Source of the DNA: Rhizophagus irregularis
Lineage: Eukaryota; Glomeromycota; Glomeromycetes; Glomerales; Glomeraceae
Assembly (NCBI RefSeq): GCF_026210795.1
Contig: NC_089435.1
Coordinates: 620,001 to 684,000, forward strand
Direction: 5' to 3'
Length of the DNA stretch: 64,000 nt
Of the stretch, positions 34,697 through 47,235 are shown piece after piece. The notes beneath the pieces are model-generated. The model was not told the DNA's origin and did not search any database. It saw only the letters and a list, made by a program, of their open reading frames with translations. The translations under genes and the position numbers were made by a program. Each line of letters starts with the position of its first letter. Position 1 is the first letter of the stretch.

Positions 34697-37028
34697 TCAG
34701 AACTTATATTCATTACGAAATCTAATAGCAGCTTCGTAACCATTATAAACACCTAATTCTATATAATTCTTGGCTTTTTCTATATTTTTTTTACATCCAA
34801 TACCATTATAATACATATTTCCAACGTTGTACATTGCTACTACAACACCATCTTCAGCAGCTTTTTCAAAATATTTAAGAGCTTCTGATTCATTCTTATC
34901 AACACCTTTACCATTAAACAAACAAGCTCCATATCTTACTTTTGCATCAGGGTGTTCATTTGCGTCATCATCAGCAACTTCTTTAAATAATTCAGCAATA
35001 ATTTTATCTTTATTTGGAGGGCTCTCAGCAAATCCTCTTGAAATGTAAATTGCTTTATAATATTTTGCTGTGATTTGATTACGGTTTGCTGTACCTCCTG
35101 TATTACCAAGGTTTGCATAGGCTTCAAAACATTTATATGCAGTTTTTACATCTCCACTAGGCCTGCCATTTTTAAACATCTTATGTTGTTTCGCTGCATC
35201 AGCAAGTGTCATGTATTTAAATGATTCAAAATCTAAATTAATAGGAAGTGCATATGCATCTTGATCAATGCTGAATGCTCGTTTTTGAATAAACTTCGGA
35301 GTGGAAGGTTTTCTGTCTAGGGTTAAATTACAAAAACTTGATGGTTCTTGTGAATATTTCTTGAAACAATTATTAAGAACTTCAAACATGTTCGTGATTT
35401 TTGGCCTAAAATCTGGGTCATGATAAACGGCTAAAAAAAAAGAAACCAATTAAGTACAACAAATAAAATTGTAATTTAAAATATTTTCTTTTACATACCT
35501 TCAATTTCTAATCGTTTGAATTCTTCTGGCATTTGACTATTTTCAGAAAATGGTTCTCTATACGTTTTATTACGTACCTTATCAATTATATCCACAATAT
35601 CATTACTATCCTGATATGGAACTCTTTCTTCAGCAATTTCCCAAAGTAAGATTCCAAAACTATAAATCTCACATCTTTGATCATATTTATAATTTGGCGG
35701 CCTATCCAACAATTCAGGTGCACAATAACGAACTCGATCAAAGTCTGGGTTACCGCGTTCGCCGTGTTGGTAACGAATTAATTTGAAATTTGCAAGTTTT
35801 GCTGTCTCATTAAGTGTAATTAATATATTTTTAGCTCTAATATCTTGATGAAAAATCTAAAAAAAAAAAAAAATTAAAAAAAAATTTTCGTTAATTAAAT
35901 AAAAGCTGGTTATATAATTACCTCTACAGTTCTTAAAAAATTTAATCCACGAGCAATATCAAGAGATATACGTAATTTTGATTTAAGGTCGAAATCATTT
36001 TTATTTTGATAAAATTCACGTAAATTTCCACGTTCAGCCCATTCAGTCACAAAATAATGACATTTATTTTCATCAGAAATTATTCCATAAAATTTTATGA
36101 TGTTTTGCCAATCATGAAGTTCTTTAAGAATTGTAACTTTATTTTGTACAATCATATAGTTTTCTGCCTCAGAGATATTTTTAAAAGCAAATACTTCACC
36201 TTTATTTGTTGTTTTATACCATTTATTTACATGTCTATCATCACTTTCATAATCAGAAAATTTTAATGGATGTATCTGAAAGATATTATCAATTTTTGTT
36301 TGATTTTGAGAAGTTTCATTCATAAATTTTTTCATTGTATTATTCATTACATCAACTTTTACAACTGTTGAAAAAAACTTTTCACTTAAGACTGTGAAGC
36401 AGTCGTTATCATTAATACCAGCCACCATTCCTAATATATACTATAATTATTAAAATAATTTAAAATTAATTTTATGTTCAATTAAAAGTAAAATAAAACT
36501 CAATTTTTTTTATAATCTTACTTTAAATAAATCATCTTGATCGGATTTTAATTGTTCAAGTTCATCAGCAATTTCAACGTTAATAGAAAAAGACAATAAG
36601 TTAATACAACTGTCAGATTCCATACATAATTCTTTAAAAATTTTCTCAACACTTTTCTCTTTAAGGTATTTTATCAAAGTTTTCATTAGAGAGATTTCTG
36701 ATATAAATTTTTTAATTTGCGTTATAATAGTAGATAATTCTTGTAAACGTATATAATTTATTCTATTAAAGAAATCTTGTCTGTCTTTTTTTTTATCTCT
36801 AAGATCTCGTACGGCTAATTCTGCAACACGAACTCGATTTTTTAATATTTTACAAGTTCGTTTATTGTGTTCAGCAGCTTCTACTAATTCGATGATTTCG
36901 TTAAAAAAATTTCCAATTTCATTAATTAAAGGAAGAAATTTTGCAAATGGAACAACCATTAAAGCACTATCTTCCAAATTTTCAACGAAATCATCTTCTT
37001 TATTATTTTTTGATCCATCATCTCCCAT
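34697..37028 (-). CDS. MLKL-like protein: helical bundle, pseudokinase, SEL1 repeats
   Basis: Four exons, 37028-36522, 36440-35922, 35856-35499 and 35430-34697, give 705 residues with in-frame GT-AG junctions. Residues 1-170 are all-helical, with a hydrophobic start (LMVVPFAKFLPLINEIGNFF) and a pattern (KRTCKILKNRVRVAELAVRD, then long amphipathic helices) like the four-helix MLKL/HeLo N-terminal domain. Residues about 235-480 are kinase-like. Lys256 (VFAFK) is kept, but the glycine loop is unrecognisable, HRD reads HQD (345-347, Asn352 kept), DFG reads NFK (365-367), and the helix-C Glu appears to be Lys. It is therefore probably a pseudokinase. About three SEL1 units end the protein (VRYGACLFNGKGVDKNESEA, MYNVGNMYYNGIG). 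In MLKL and fungal HeLo proteins the bundle permeabilises membranes when a sensor domain releases it; that role here is inference. The helical-domain call is by pattern, not by search. Confidence 0.8.
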
Positions 37029-38674
37029 TTCTAATAATTTATTTAATTAATAATTTAGTCGAAAAAAAGTTTTTTTTTTTTACGAAACTACAATCATCGT
37101 TTTTATTTATTCATGTATGTGCTGTACTACCATTGTGATCAGAAATCCCACGCACAATATATTTATAATTATATTATCAAAAAAAGACATCTATAGCTTG
37201 GTGTTACTAAATTATAAATTTATATGGGGTGATCAAATAGGAAATAAAGATTAATCGGAAGAGGGAGTAGCTATATCGGTCACAGGACCGAATGATTGGA
37301 TGAAAATGGGCCATGTAGTGACCATTTCATCAATCAATGAAGGTTTTTTTGATCATGTATTAATTAATATTAGCTATTTTTAATCCATTATATAAGCCTT
37401 ATTTTAACTTTTTCCTACAAAATATTCATTTACACCATATCCACTTTATTATATTATATTAATCATGTGTTATTACTATGCCTAATAAACTATTGGGCTG
37501 AACATAACGGTTACACGAAATCAAGAATACATTTCTTTTTGTATAGCTTGATAATAGCTCTACAGTGCAACATGAATATATGATATTTCGTGCTATTGTT
37601 TTAAAATATAAATTAAACGCAAACTATTATCATGGAGATAAGGAATTGTTATAAGTATTTTCTATCATTTAGTAAATTTTATATTAAAAAAACTATTTAC
37701 ATTAACGTGATAATTTTATGTTAAATCCATTGTTTATTCTGTTAACTCAAAATACTTCAGTTAAGTAGTATTATTTTATTTATTTCCTTATCTCAATATC
37801 TCACGTCCTTTTTTTCGATTACCAATATTATTAATTTTTTTCGTATTTCCCTTAGCATCATTCATTCTTTTTTTAAAAGAAACAATTAGATAGTAATTTA
37901 TTCTTTTCGTTCCCTTTTATTATTAAAGAATTTTTAAAAATTATTTAATTGCAGTTTATGGGTTTTTAATTACATTAGAATAAACCTTCAATGTGGACGA
38001 TCTAATTAATAGACCTTGATAAGTTTAGTAAATTTCATTTTCTTAATGATAATGGCAACGCTAACTACCTGCTAAAAAAAGTTGATACATATCTATTAAA
38101 AAATTTTTTTTTTTTTTTTTGAACTTAATCTATTCTTAACTATATTTTTTTAGTATTAATTCGTATTTTGTTTAATTTCTGTCGGAAAATCAGAAACTTG
38201 TGCGACATAAACAAAAAACAAACAAATCTTCGTAATATGTTATCATCCATTTGTATCAAGACAAACATTACATCATTTATATATCACTTATTTCGTCATG
38301 TATTCTGTATTTCTCCATGTATTTCGTCATGTATCAAATGGATTTATTCGGATTATTTAAATAATTATCATTTTAATTAAAATACCGAATTCAAAAAAAA
38401 GTTAGCATGGCGATTTAAAAGAAACTTACCATTTACAATAATGATTTTAGCGAAATCACAAATATTTTTTTTTTATTGTTGTAGCCTTAGATTTCTTTGT
38501 CTAACCAAATTATTAACACCAAAAAATTTGAAACATAATAAATTTTTTAAAAAAGAAAATCAATCTTTAATATATATTAAGAAATTCTTTGCTAACGAAA
38601 AATTATCAAACAATATAAACAATATTAAATTGACAACATAGATCAGAGGTTTAAACAAAAAATGAAATAATATT
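37029..38674. other. Intergenic, upstream of the MLKL-like gene
   Basis: AT-rich. Plus frames at 38168 and 38441 show no domain and have AT-driven composition. No repeat relationship was noticed. Confidence 0.4.
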
Positions 38675-38880
38675 TGAATGGATACCTTTTATGATATCAA
38701 AGTAATAGGTAGAGGTGGTATATTCAGCAAGATGACGGTATATCCCATTATATCAGTTGGGATAGAAAAGAATATACAAGAGATTTAAATAAGACAATGG
38801 CTTTAAAAAGTTTAAATAATTAAGAAGTTTAAATAATTTCCAAAATATTTCCAAATTCCAATAAATTTTTAAGTAAGGTA
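38675..38880 (+). pseudogene. Kinase N-lobe fragment
   Basis: YDIKVIGRGG (a recognisable glycine loop) is followed, after frame changes, by ISWDRKEYTRDLNKTMALKS with the VAIK-type lysine, and NSNKFLSK next to a GTATGA donor. This matches the N-lobe exon end of the zinc-ribbon kinases. No downstream kinase exons follow. Confidence 0.5.
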
Positions 38881-39293
38881 TGAAAATTTTTTATAATTAA
38901 TTTGAATCGCTCAGTAATAATAATAACATTCCAAAGATTCAGATCCACAAAATCTTTAATTTCAGTATGCCTCTATTCTTGCATCAGAAAAGTTCCTTGA
39001 GATCAACGAGTCCAATGAGATGTGTAATTTTAAAACGATAATTGTTCTGTCCTCAACAATATTTGTACCAAGTGTTACTGGTTCCAGTCTAGATAACAAT
39101 TAAATGTCTATCTAAAAGATCCTTCTGTAAAGTATAAACATAAAGATATATTATAATTGAGAAGGTTTTTAGTTTTAAAGAAATTTGTATATTGTTACTC
39201 ATCCCTATTTATTAGTATTTTTTCAATATCTGTTGAATTACTGATATATTTTAAGTTTTTGGACTAAGCATATTTGTTTATTAATTAAGTACT

Positions 39294-39745
39294 TTGTGTC
39301 ACAAAATTTCTGTGTTCAAATGGCGATTAGATAAAAACCACACCCCATTCACTTTAGCGAGGCTGCTTGAATTATATAAGTTATTCATCTTCGCAGGACT
39401 CCTGCTTTACTGGGTGTTTTTCGCACCCGTTACCAATTTCATGCATAGAGTTCCTTCTCCACACCACATATATTTTCCTTTTTTTCTCCTTTTAGGGTTT
39501 TTCGGCGTCTTTCTTCTCTTTTGGATTCTTTTTGTTGTTCATTCTCTTTAGGGTTTTTGGGTTTGTTGGCAGATCAAAGGCCAGCATTCTGATCTCTTAG
39601 GTAGCATTAGATAGGCGGGCGGCTCCTATAGGGGTTTTTCATTTTACTAAATAGGCATATTAGTTTCTATATGTAACGCTTAGCTAGACTGTAAATGAAA
39701 CAGATCTGTCTTCATTCATGTTAAAAATAAAAATAAAATAAGAAA
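39294..39745 (+). mobile_element. Possible 3' remnant of a non-LTR retroelement
   Basis: A patch of more balanced composition with GGGTTTTT runs, GGCAGATCAAAGGCC, TAGGCGGGCGGCTCC and an A-rich end (AAAAATAAAAATAAAATAA). The layout resembles 3' ends of non-LTR elements in mycorrhizal fungi, but this rests on recollection. No target duplication was found. An 85-residue hydrophobic frame at 39294-39551 is probably incidental. Confidence 0.3.
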
Positions 39746-41914
39746 TTGATAGATTATTATGTGTTCTATCAATTTAATAATAACTTTTTTTTTCATACTT
39801 CTCTTCTTAAAAACACGCTTTTTATTTTCAAGATCCAAAGAAATATGCAATTTTAAAAGTATGTAATTTTACAAGTTTTTGCATAAAAGGTAAAAAAAAT
39901 TCAGTTCCATTATTTCTTAATATTTTAAACATTCAGAGCATAATTTCATCACTTTAGTAAAGATAGTAACTACGGCAACTACGAACCATGATATTTTAAA
40001 AAATAATTGATAACGAATAGTTTGAAAATGAAATGATATTATAAAGTCATATGACCATATCATAATTATCATATGTTCAAAATTGAGGGAGTGGCCTTAT
40101 TATTATTATTATTATTAAATTATTAACATCACCTACTATCAGTTAAACATATCTGAACTTTACAAATAAGGAAAATAAGGTATCTCCCTTATACAATGAA
40201 GGTACCACGAATATTATATGTTTAATTTTATTTTCTTTCACGATTTGTACCGTATTTCTTTATAACAATCATCGGATCAAATTTTTTTTTTAAATTTACA
40301 ATTTGCATAAGTAAAAGAAATATATTTTTATATTTTACGATAAATGAGGTTTGTTAAAAAAAAAAATAATTATTTTTAGAAATCCAACACAATTAACTAT
40401 TATTTCTCACTGATACATATACACTGCACCGGTCAGAAAAATTTATAAATTCTTACCATCCTTTTATTTAAAATATCAAATTTGAATCCTTTTACCGTTA
40501 TTCATAACAGAAGTATTTACTCTTTTCTAAATAATATTTTGTGACTATTTTATATTTGTATATTGATTATTGATTATATATAATTTATAATAGTTCAAAG
40601 ACAAAAAAGTTAATAAACTTGCAGAAAAGTGCGGATTAGGTATGTAGAATAAGCAATTAAATTACTTTTACGTGAATTAATGTTGGCTTTATTTCTACGT
40701 CCAGAACCTCAAAATCTTCCGACTTTCTTACAAGATCCAACTATTGCTAAAATTGTTCTCCGCGAACTAAAAAAAAAATGAAATGCTGGGCTTAGTTTTT
40801 GATTGGAATGACTCTGGATTTAATAACGTCTCTACCGTTCCGAACTGTCATGGCCTAACCGGAGCCAGTGCCGTTAATCACGACAACATATTGTTCACAT
40901 TTCTGAAAGGTACGGCGAATGGTCCAGAAATATGACAGCGAACTTACCATGGTATGAAATACGTATTTACGTTTTGGATTCTTTAATGTTATCAGCTTAG
41001 TTCACCATCATTATATTATATTTGCTAAAGGGCCAAAAACAAAACCAGTGTCCCAAATATATGTAATAGCCTGTTAAGAATCAACAAAATTACTGCTAAT
41101 ACTGGAAATGTAGATATTGAAGATTATCTTACCGTTCTTGAATAATGCTTCCCGATTCATCTTCTGGAAACTATATCAAAAATTTTTTGATATAAAAATT
41201 TAAATATAATAAATATAATATACTATATCTATTTTAACAAGTAAAAACAACGAATGAAACACTATATATTAATTGCGCCTCTCATGGTTTATTTATTACA
41301 TGTTTTTCTGAGTAATAATAGATTGATGTATCGCAACTATCATTTTTTCGTTTTTGTTCTCCGTCCTCTTAGGAACGCAGTTCCTAGTTCCTCCAGTCCT
41401 GACTTCGTACACTCGATGAGTTGCTTCACTAACACCGAATAGATTGTATCTAAGTCTAGAAGTGATTTGAATTTTTTGTATTATCATGCATCACTAAATC
41501 ACGATTGTCGATGGCGATATCAGAACAACAATCTCTAGTCCCCAAATACTCAAAGTGCAACATTATACGTTTACTGACTATCTGCCTAAAAGCCATAGGT
41601 TGAGATAATCAGTTCGTGGGATAAATAGCGGATAATATATCTCGAAAGGAATATCAGAATTTTCGTCTAAGACTTAACCATGGCGTATATGTAACATAAA
41701 AAAAATCCTTTTTTTCTTTAAAATTTTAATTCATTTGTTATACATTGCGTAATTCAGAAACAATGTACTATGTACTATGTATTACATCATTTGATACAAA
41801 TTTCGATTCAACCCGAGATTTTTCTTTGGGGAAGAATTTAATAAAGAAAAAAAGGCAAAAAAAAAAAAAAAAAGTATTAAAAATAAATTTAATAATTTAT
41901 TCGTTGCCCTTGGA
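39746..41914. other. Intergenic with eroded coding stretch
   Basis: 40675-40960 (+) gives protein-like text (LALFLRPEPQNLPTFLQD, then in other frames VSTVPNCHGLTGASAVNH) interrupted by stops. The family was not recognised. The remainder is AT-rich. Confidence 0.3.
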
Positions 41915-42147
41915 CAGGACCCAGAAATATATATATAGGGGTCAGGTGATGAAAAAATTTTTTATATGAGCGGTACGCATTTTTTCAGGGCCGGAATTAT
42001 GATAATGTCAGCCGGTTACTATAATAGGAATAAAATTCTGACTGGCATTATCAAAAATTATCTAAAAAAGGAAAGATTTTCATGACTTTTTTTAGTTCAA
42101 AATACGCAAACTCAAACCTGACCCTTATATATATATTTCTGGGTCCT
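41915..42147. mobile_element. AGGACCCAG MITE, copy 1
   Basis: 233 bp with about 30-bp inverted termini AGGACCCAGAAATATATATA followed by GGGTCAGG. The flanks CCTTGGAC and CCTGCGAC match at 6 of 8 positions and could be a decayed 8-bp duplication. An inverted relative lies at 60904-61118. Confidence 0.75.
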
Positions 42148-42398
42148 CCTGCGACATCATCGCCTCCATTTTGTCTCTGTGTCACACCCCTCCCTTTTTT
42201 CATTTTTTCATATGTATTCCAGGGACTTTGAATTTTTTTTTTGTTGCAAAAAATCTATTTTTCACGCCCCGTTAAATATCACATGTTTTAATTTTAGCAG
42301 GCATTACATAATTTTGCCCAGAGGCGATGGTGTCACGGGGCGATAAATAAATTTACTCTATTTATAAATAGGTTGCTTTAGATTAGGTTCAAAAAAAA

Positions 42399-42646
42399 TC
42401 TGGCATTACCTCTTCTATAATTGGTGTTAGAGCAGTCACTATGCTTGAAGAATATTTTAAACCACTTGAATTTAAGTAAAATTTGACAATTTAAAATTTT
42501 TTTTTTTAAAAAAAATATGTTCACTAACGTGAGTTTATAACAAAAAAAAAAATATTATTTTCAGATTGACACCTGAACAAATGAAACGACTTGACGAAGC
42601 ATCTAAACCAACTTCCTTACTCGTCGAATGTTTGCATTTTGGATAA
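42399..42646 (+). pseudogene. 3' fragment of an aldo/keto reductase gene
   Basis: Two exon pieces, up to 42475 and 42565-42646, join in frame (GTAAAA donor, TTTTCAG acceptor) to read SGITSSIIGVRAVTMLEEYF, KPLEFKLTPEQMKRLDEAS and a short tail to TAA. The text IIGVR..LEE...LEFKLTPEQ..LDEAS is the C-terminal end of AKR-type NADPH oxidoreductases. No upstream barrel exons were found in the preceding kilobases, so this is a truncated relic. Confidence 0.55.
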
Positions 42647-42983
42647 ACATCTAGGAAAAACATTGAAGTTCCAAAAAAAATTTTGAACCTATCACAAGTA
42701 CATACAATTTGGAAGATAACAATAATTAATGAAAAAAGCTCTAGCTATTTTTATTTCCTTTTTAAATTTATTTTTAATTTTCCTTTTTTTTCAATTTATT
42801 TATATATAAATCGTTAAGATAAAAAAAAAATGAATATAAAAATAAATAAATTCATATTTTAAATAATACAAAACAAAAAAATTATATGATGCATCGACCA
42901 TGTCGATCAAATTTACAGTTTTGTAATATATAACGTAAAAGGGAAATATTTTTTTTGGTTAATTAAAATAGAAACTTTTTTGT
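42647..42983. other. Intergenic
   Basis: AT-rich, nothing recognised. Confidence 0.4.
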
Positions 42984-43082
42984 GTAAACATCCAGATCAA
43001 CGTATCATAATGCATCTTTGCCCTTTGATAAGTATTTCCAAATAAAACCGAATTTTCCGTAATACTAGAATGAATTCACCGA
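42984..43082 (+). repeat. Repeat carrying the empty site of the 11870 MITE
   Basis: Shares CCAGATCAACG, AATGCAT, CCGAATTTTCCGTA and GAATTCACC, in order and spacing, with the DNA flanking 11870-12312. At the insertion point this copy has a single TTTCCAAATAAAA, where the other has CTTTTAA duplicated around the element. Confidence 0.75.
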
Positions 43083-43318
43083 CAGAAAATTCTACATTCT
43101 ATTCAATGGTCCATACCTACATTTTTCAATTTTCATTAAATTTAGGCCGGAATTACGATTTTAGCTAGAATTAAGAAAATTTCGGCCAAAATTATATATT
43201 CGAAAAATTAATTTTTAGCCAATTTTGATCTACATATATATATAAGCTCTATATATTATGCTATAATTTTAATATGGCCAATCATAATAGAAAAAACGAT
43301 TGATAAATAACAGAATTA

Positions 43319-46300
43319 TTAATCTTCAATTATACAATCAAGACCTTGAGTCTCTTCTTGAACTAAAATTTCAGTAAGTTTGCGACTTGTATAATATGCT
43401 TGTGAATGAGATTGTATAACAGAGGTATTTGCTTGTTCTTGAAATAAAGCTTTATCTGCTTCTACAAATTCTAACATATTATTTGTTAATTGATTATCAA
43501 GATTAGGTACTTTATAGACATAATTTCCATCCCTGTTGAATCTATAATATTCACTAATACACATATTCCAATCAGATAAAATATTTTCAAGCATTTTTAT
43601 GGTTGGTCTTTTAGAAGGATCTGAATCCCAACAACTTTTCATTAAATCTATATAACATTTTGGAGTATTTTTTATAATTTCAGGGCGTCTTCCTTCTTTA
43701 CAAATACTTAAGGTAAGGTGATTATCATGTGCTTCATGATTAAATGGAGGGATACCTGATGTAAATTCCCACATTATCATTGAAAAACTATAAATATCAC
43801 TTGCTGGTGTATAAGGGTTTTTCCTTAATATTTCAGGCGCCATATAAGGTAAAACTCCATAAATTTTATTAACTTTATTGACAGAATCTTGTAAATCACT
43901 TATAGGTCTACATAATCCTAAATCAATAATAAATAACTCATTATAATCATCTGACATTAAAATATTACCATCATGAAAATCACCATGAGTTAAATTTGAT
44001 TCATGAATTACTTTAAGTCCTGATACAATATTCTTTAATAATTGTAACCTGACTTGCCATTTAAATTTAGCTATATCAGATAAACACTTTTTCAAACTTC
44101 CTTTTTTTGCATAACTCATTACAATTATATAATTTAAATTATTTGGATCTTGGGTAATTCCAAAAAATTGAATAAATTTTGAAAATGATTTTTTTTGACA
44201 ATTATAATGATATTTCCACTATATAAATAATAAAAATATTGTTAACCATTTGCATAAAAAAATAAAATTGCTACTAAATATGAATAATATACCTCATCCA
44301 GAAATTTACTATCTAAGCTTGATGAACTATTAAGTGTTTTAAGAATAACCTCATAACCTGTTTGAAAATTGCATCTATTCCATTGTTGTTTGTTAAAATT
44401 CCAACTATAAATAGGTCCATCTAACCAGATAGCTTTATGAATTTCACTAAATCCTCCTTTATCATAATAATTAATCTCTGACGAGTTATTATAAGGTATC
44501 CACTCTAAAATTTCATAACTACTTTTAGCATTTAGTTGTGCTTCTTGAATAAATTTATCAATAAATTCATTTTTACTAGTCCACTTTGAAAAATCTTGTT
44601 GAAATCGTTTAGTATTACATTGTTGGCACCATTGATAATCAGTATATGGTTGCATGCATTCATTACATGATTCAACTTCATTTTTAGGATTTACTTTATC
44701 ATTTTCTACTACTTTTTGATGCCAATAAAAGGCTTTTTCTAAATTCTTCTTTGTCCCTTCTCCATTATTATAACATGTGGCTAAATTATTCATTGCACCA
44801 GTATGACCATTTTCTGCTGCTTTTTGATACCAATGAAAGGCTTTTTCTAAATTCTTTTCTGTTCCTTTTCCATTTTCACAATGTATGGCCAAATTAAACA
44901 TTGCGTCAGTATACCCATTTTCTGCTGCTTTTTGATACCAATAAAAGGCTTTTTCTAAATTCTTTTCTATTCCTTCTCCATAATTATATCTATTGGCTAA
45001 ATTAAACATTGCTACTTCATAACCATTTTCTGCTGCTTTTTGATACCAATAAAAGGCTTTTTCTAAATTCTTTTCTATTCCTTCTCCATAATTATATCTA
45101 TTGGCTAAATTAAACATTGCTACTTCATAACCATTTTCTGCTGCTTTTTGATACCAATAAAAGGCTTTTTCTAAATTCTTTTCTGTTCCTTCTCCATAAT
45201 TATATCTATTGGCTAAATTAAACATTGCTACTTCATAACCATTTTCTGCTGCTTTTTGATACCAATAAAAGGCTTTTTCTAAATTCTTTTCTGTTCCTTC
45301 TCCATAATTATATCTATTGGCTAAATTAAACATTGCTATTTCATAACCATTTTCTGCTGCTTTTTGATACCAATAAAAGGCTTTTTCTAAATTCTTTTCT
45401 ATTCCTTCTCCATAATTATATCTATTGGCTAAATTAAACATTGCTACTTCATAACCATTTTCTGCTGCTTTTTGATACCAATAAAAGGATTTTTCTAAAT
45501 TCTTTTCTGTTCCTTCTCCATTATTATATCTACTGGCTAAATTAAACATAGCACTAGTATTACCATTTTCTGCTGCTTTTTGATACCAATAAAAGGCTTT
45601 TTCTAAATTCTTTTCTGTTCCTTCTCCATAATTATATCTATTGGCTAAATTAAACATTGCTATTTCATAACCATTTTCTGCTGCTTTTTGATACCAATAA
45701 AAGGCTTTTTCTAAATTCTTTTCTATTCCTTCTCCATAATTATATCTACTGGCTAAATTAAACATTGCTACTTCATAACCATTTTCTGCTGCTTTTTGAT
45801 ACCAATAAAAGGATTTTTCTAAATTCTTTTCTGTTCCTTCTCCATTATTATATCTACTGGCTAAATTAAACATAGCACTAGTATTACCATTTTCTGCTGC
45901 TTTTTGATACCAATAAAAGGCTTTTTCTAAATTCTTTTCTGTTCCTTTTCCATTTTCACAATGTATGGCCAAATTAAACATTGCGTCAGTATACCCATTT
46001 TCTGCTGCTTTTTGATACCAATAAAAGGCTTTTTCTAAATTCTTTTCTGTTCCTTCTCCATTATTATATCTATTGGCTAAATTAAACATTGCTATTTCAT
46101 AACCATTTTCTGCTGCTTTTTGATACCAATGAAAAGCTTTTTCTAAATTCATTTCTGCTCCTATTCCATTATAATACCAATTGGCTAACTTATTCATTGC
46201 TTTTTCATCTCCATTTTCTGCTGCTTTTTGGTACCAATAAAAAGCTTTTTCTAAATTCTTTTCTATTCCTTTTCCAATTGTACAACATATGGCTAAATTA

Positions 46301-47016
46301 AACATTGCACCAGTATGATCATTTTCTGCTGCTTTTTGATACCAATAAAAGGCTTTTTCTAAATTCTTTTCAGTTCCTTTTCCATTTTCACAATGTATGG
46401 CAAAATTAAACATTGCGTCAGTATCACCATTTTCTGCTGCTTTTTGATACCAATAAAAGGCTTTTTCTAAATTCTTTTCTGTTCCTTCTCCATTTTCATA
46501 ACATATGGCTAAATTAAACATTGCTTCTTTAATACCATTTTCTGCTGCTTTTTGACACCAGTAAAAGGTTTTTTCTAAATTCTTTACTGTTCCTTCTCCA
46601 TAATAATTACATACGGCTAAATTAAACATTGCTACTTCATAACCATTTTCTGCTGCTTTTTGATACCAATAAAAGGCTTTTTCTAAATTCTTTTCTGTTC
46701 CTTCTCCATTATAATAACATACGGCTAAATTAAACATTGCTACTTCATAACCATTTTCTGCTGCTTTTTGATACCAATGAAAGGCTTTTTCTAAATTCTT
46801 TTCTGTTCCTTTTCCATTATAATACCTATTGGCTAAATTAAACATTGCTTCTTTAATACCATTTTCTGCTAATTTTTCTAAAGAGTTAATACATTCTTTA
46901 CACCATAATTCTTCAGTAAACGGTTTATTGCAATATGAACAATTTTTGGTGTTTACTGTATCAGTTATATCAGTATGTTTATCATAGATATTTAAATTAC
47001 TAGATTTAGTTTCCAT
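43319..47016 (-). CDS. Giant SEL1-array zinc-ribbon TKL kinase
   Basis: Two exons, 47016-44293 and 44218-43319, give 1207 residues with an in-frame GT-AG junction. Order: zinc ribbon 1 (Cys26, 29, 39, 42), about 20 SEL1 units of 36 residues (76-783, consensus EKAFYWYQKAAENGYEVAMF), zinc ribbon 2 (Cys784, 787, 797, 800), WTSKNEFIDKFIQEAQL, then the kinase. The glycine loop is weak (DKGGFSEI). Lys893 is kept, HRD reads HGD (986-988) followed by FHDGN, DFG reads DLG (1007-1009), and APE is present. Loss of the HRD Arg is tolerated in some kinases, so activity is uncertain. The tail is Gln/Ser-rich. SEL1 arrays recruit partner proteins; here the array appears to lie between two copies of one ribbon. 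The SEL1 DNA is highly homogeneous, so length probably varies between strains. A 5'-truncated copy of its kinase exon lies at 19524-20575. Confidence 0.9.
44668..46791 (-). repeat. 108-bp coding tandem array, about 20 units
   Basis: Units are identical or nearly so over long stretches, and two- to three-unit blocks recur (the NTSAMFNLASRYNNGEG unit followed by an EKSFYW unit appears twice), indicating block duplication. Unequal exchange or slippage is the likely cause. Confidence 0.9.
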
Positions 47017-47068
47017 TTAGTTATTTTAAAATTTATTTATTGAAAAAAAAATCATTTTCTTTTAGACA

Positions 47069-47096
47069 TTTTTTTTTTTTTTTTTTTTTTTTTTTT
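47069..47096. repeat. Homopolymer of about 28 T
   Basis: Lies about 50 bp upstream of the ATG of the giant kinase. The length is likely variable and error-prone. Confidence 0.8.
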
Positions 47097-47235
47097 GTAC
47101 GTCATGAATAAGGAATATTTTAACCAAAAGTAGAGGTTACAATAAAAAAATAAAAATTTTTTTTCGGACAATCGGACCATATTTTTTCCGATGCACTGAT
47201 CTGCATTAAACATGTCGATAAGTAGTCCGATTTTT

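Noticed and set aside
34827-35127. Alternative frames in the SEL1 part of the MLKL-like gene
   Set aside because: Both overlap the in-frame terminal exon, which has family-consistent text.
39294-39551. 85-codon hydrophobic frame as a membrane protein
   Set aside because: Phe/Leu-rich text follows from T-rich DNA in what looks like a retroelement 3' remnant; no upstream signals.
46089-46301. 70-codon plus-strand frame inside the giant kinase
   Set aside because: Complement of SEL1 units; same cause as above.
44668-46791. CRISPR-like direct repeats
   Set aside because: The repeats are contiguous 108-bp coding units without unique spacers.
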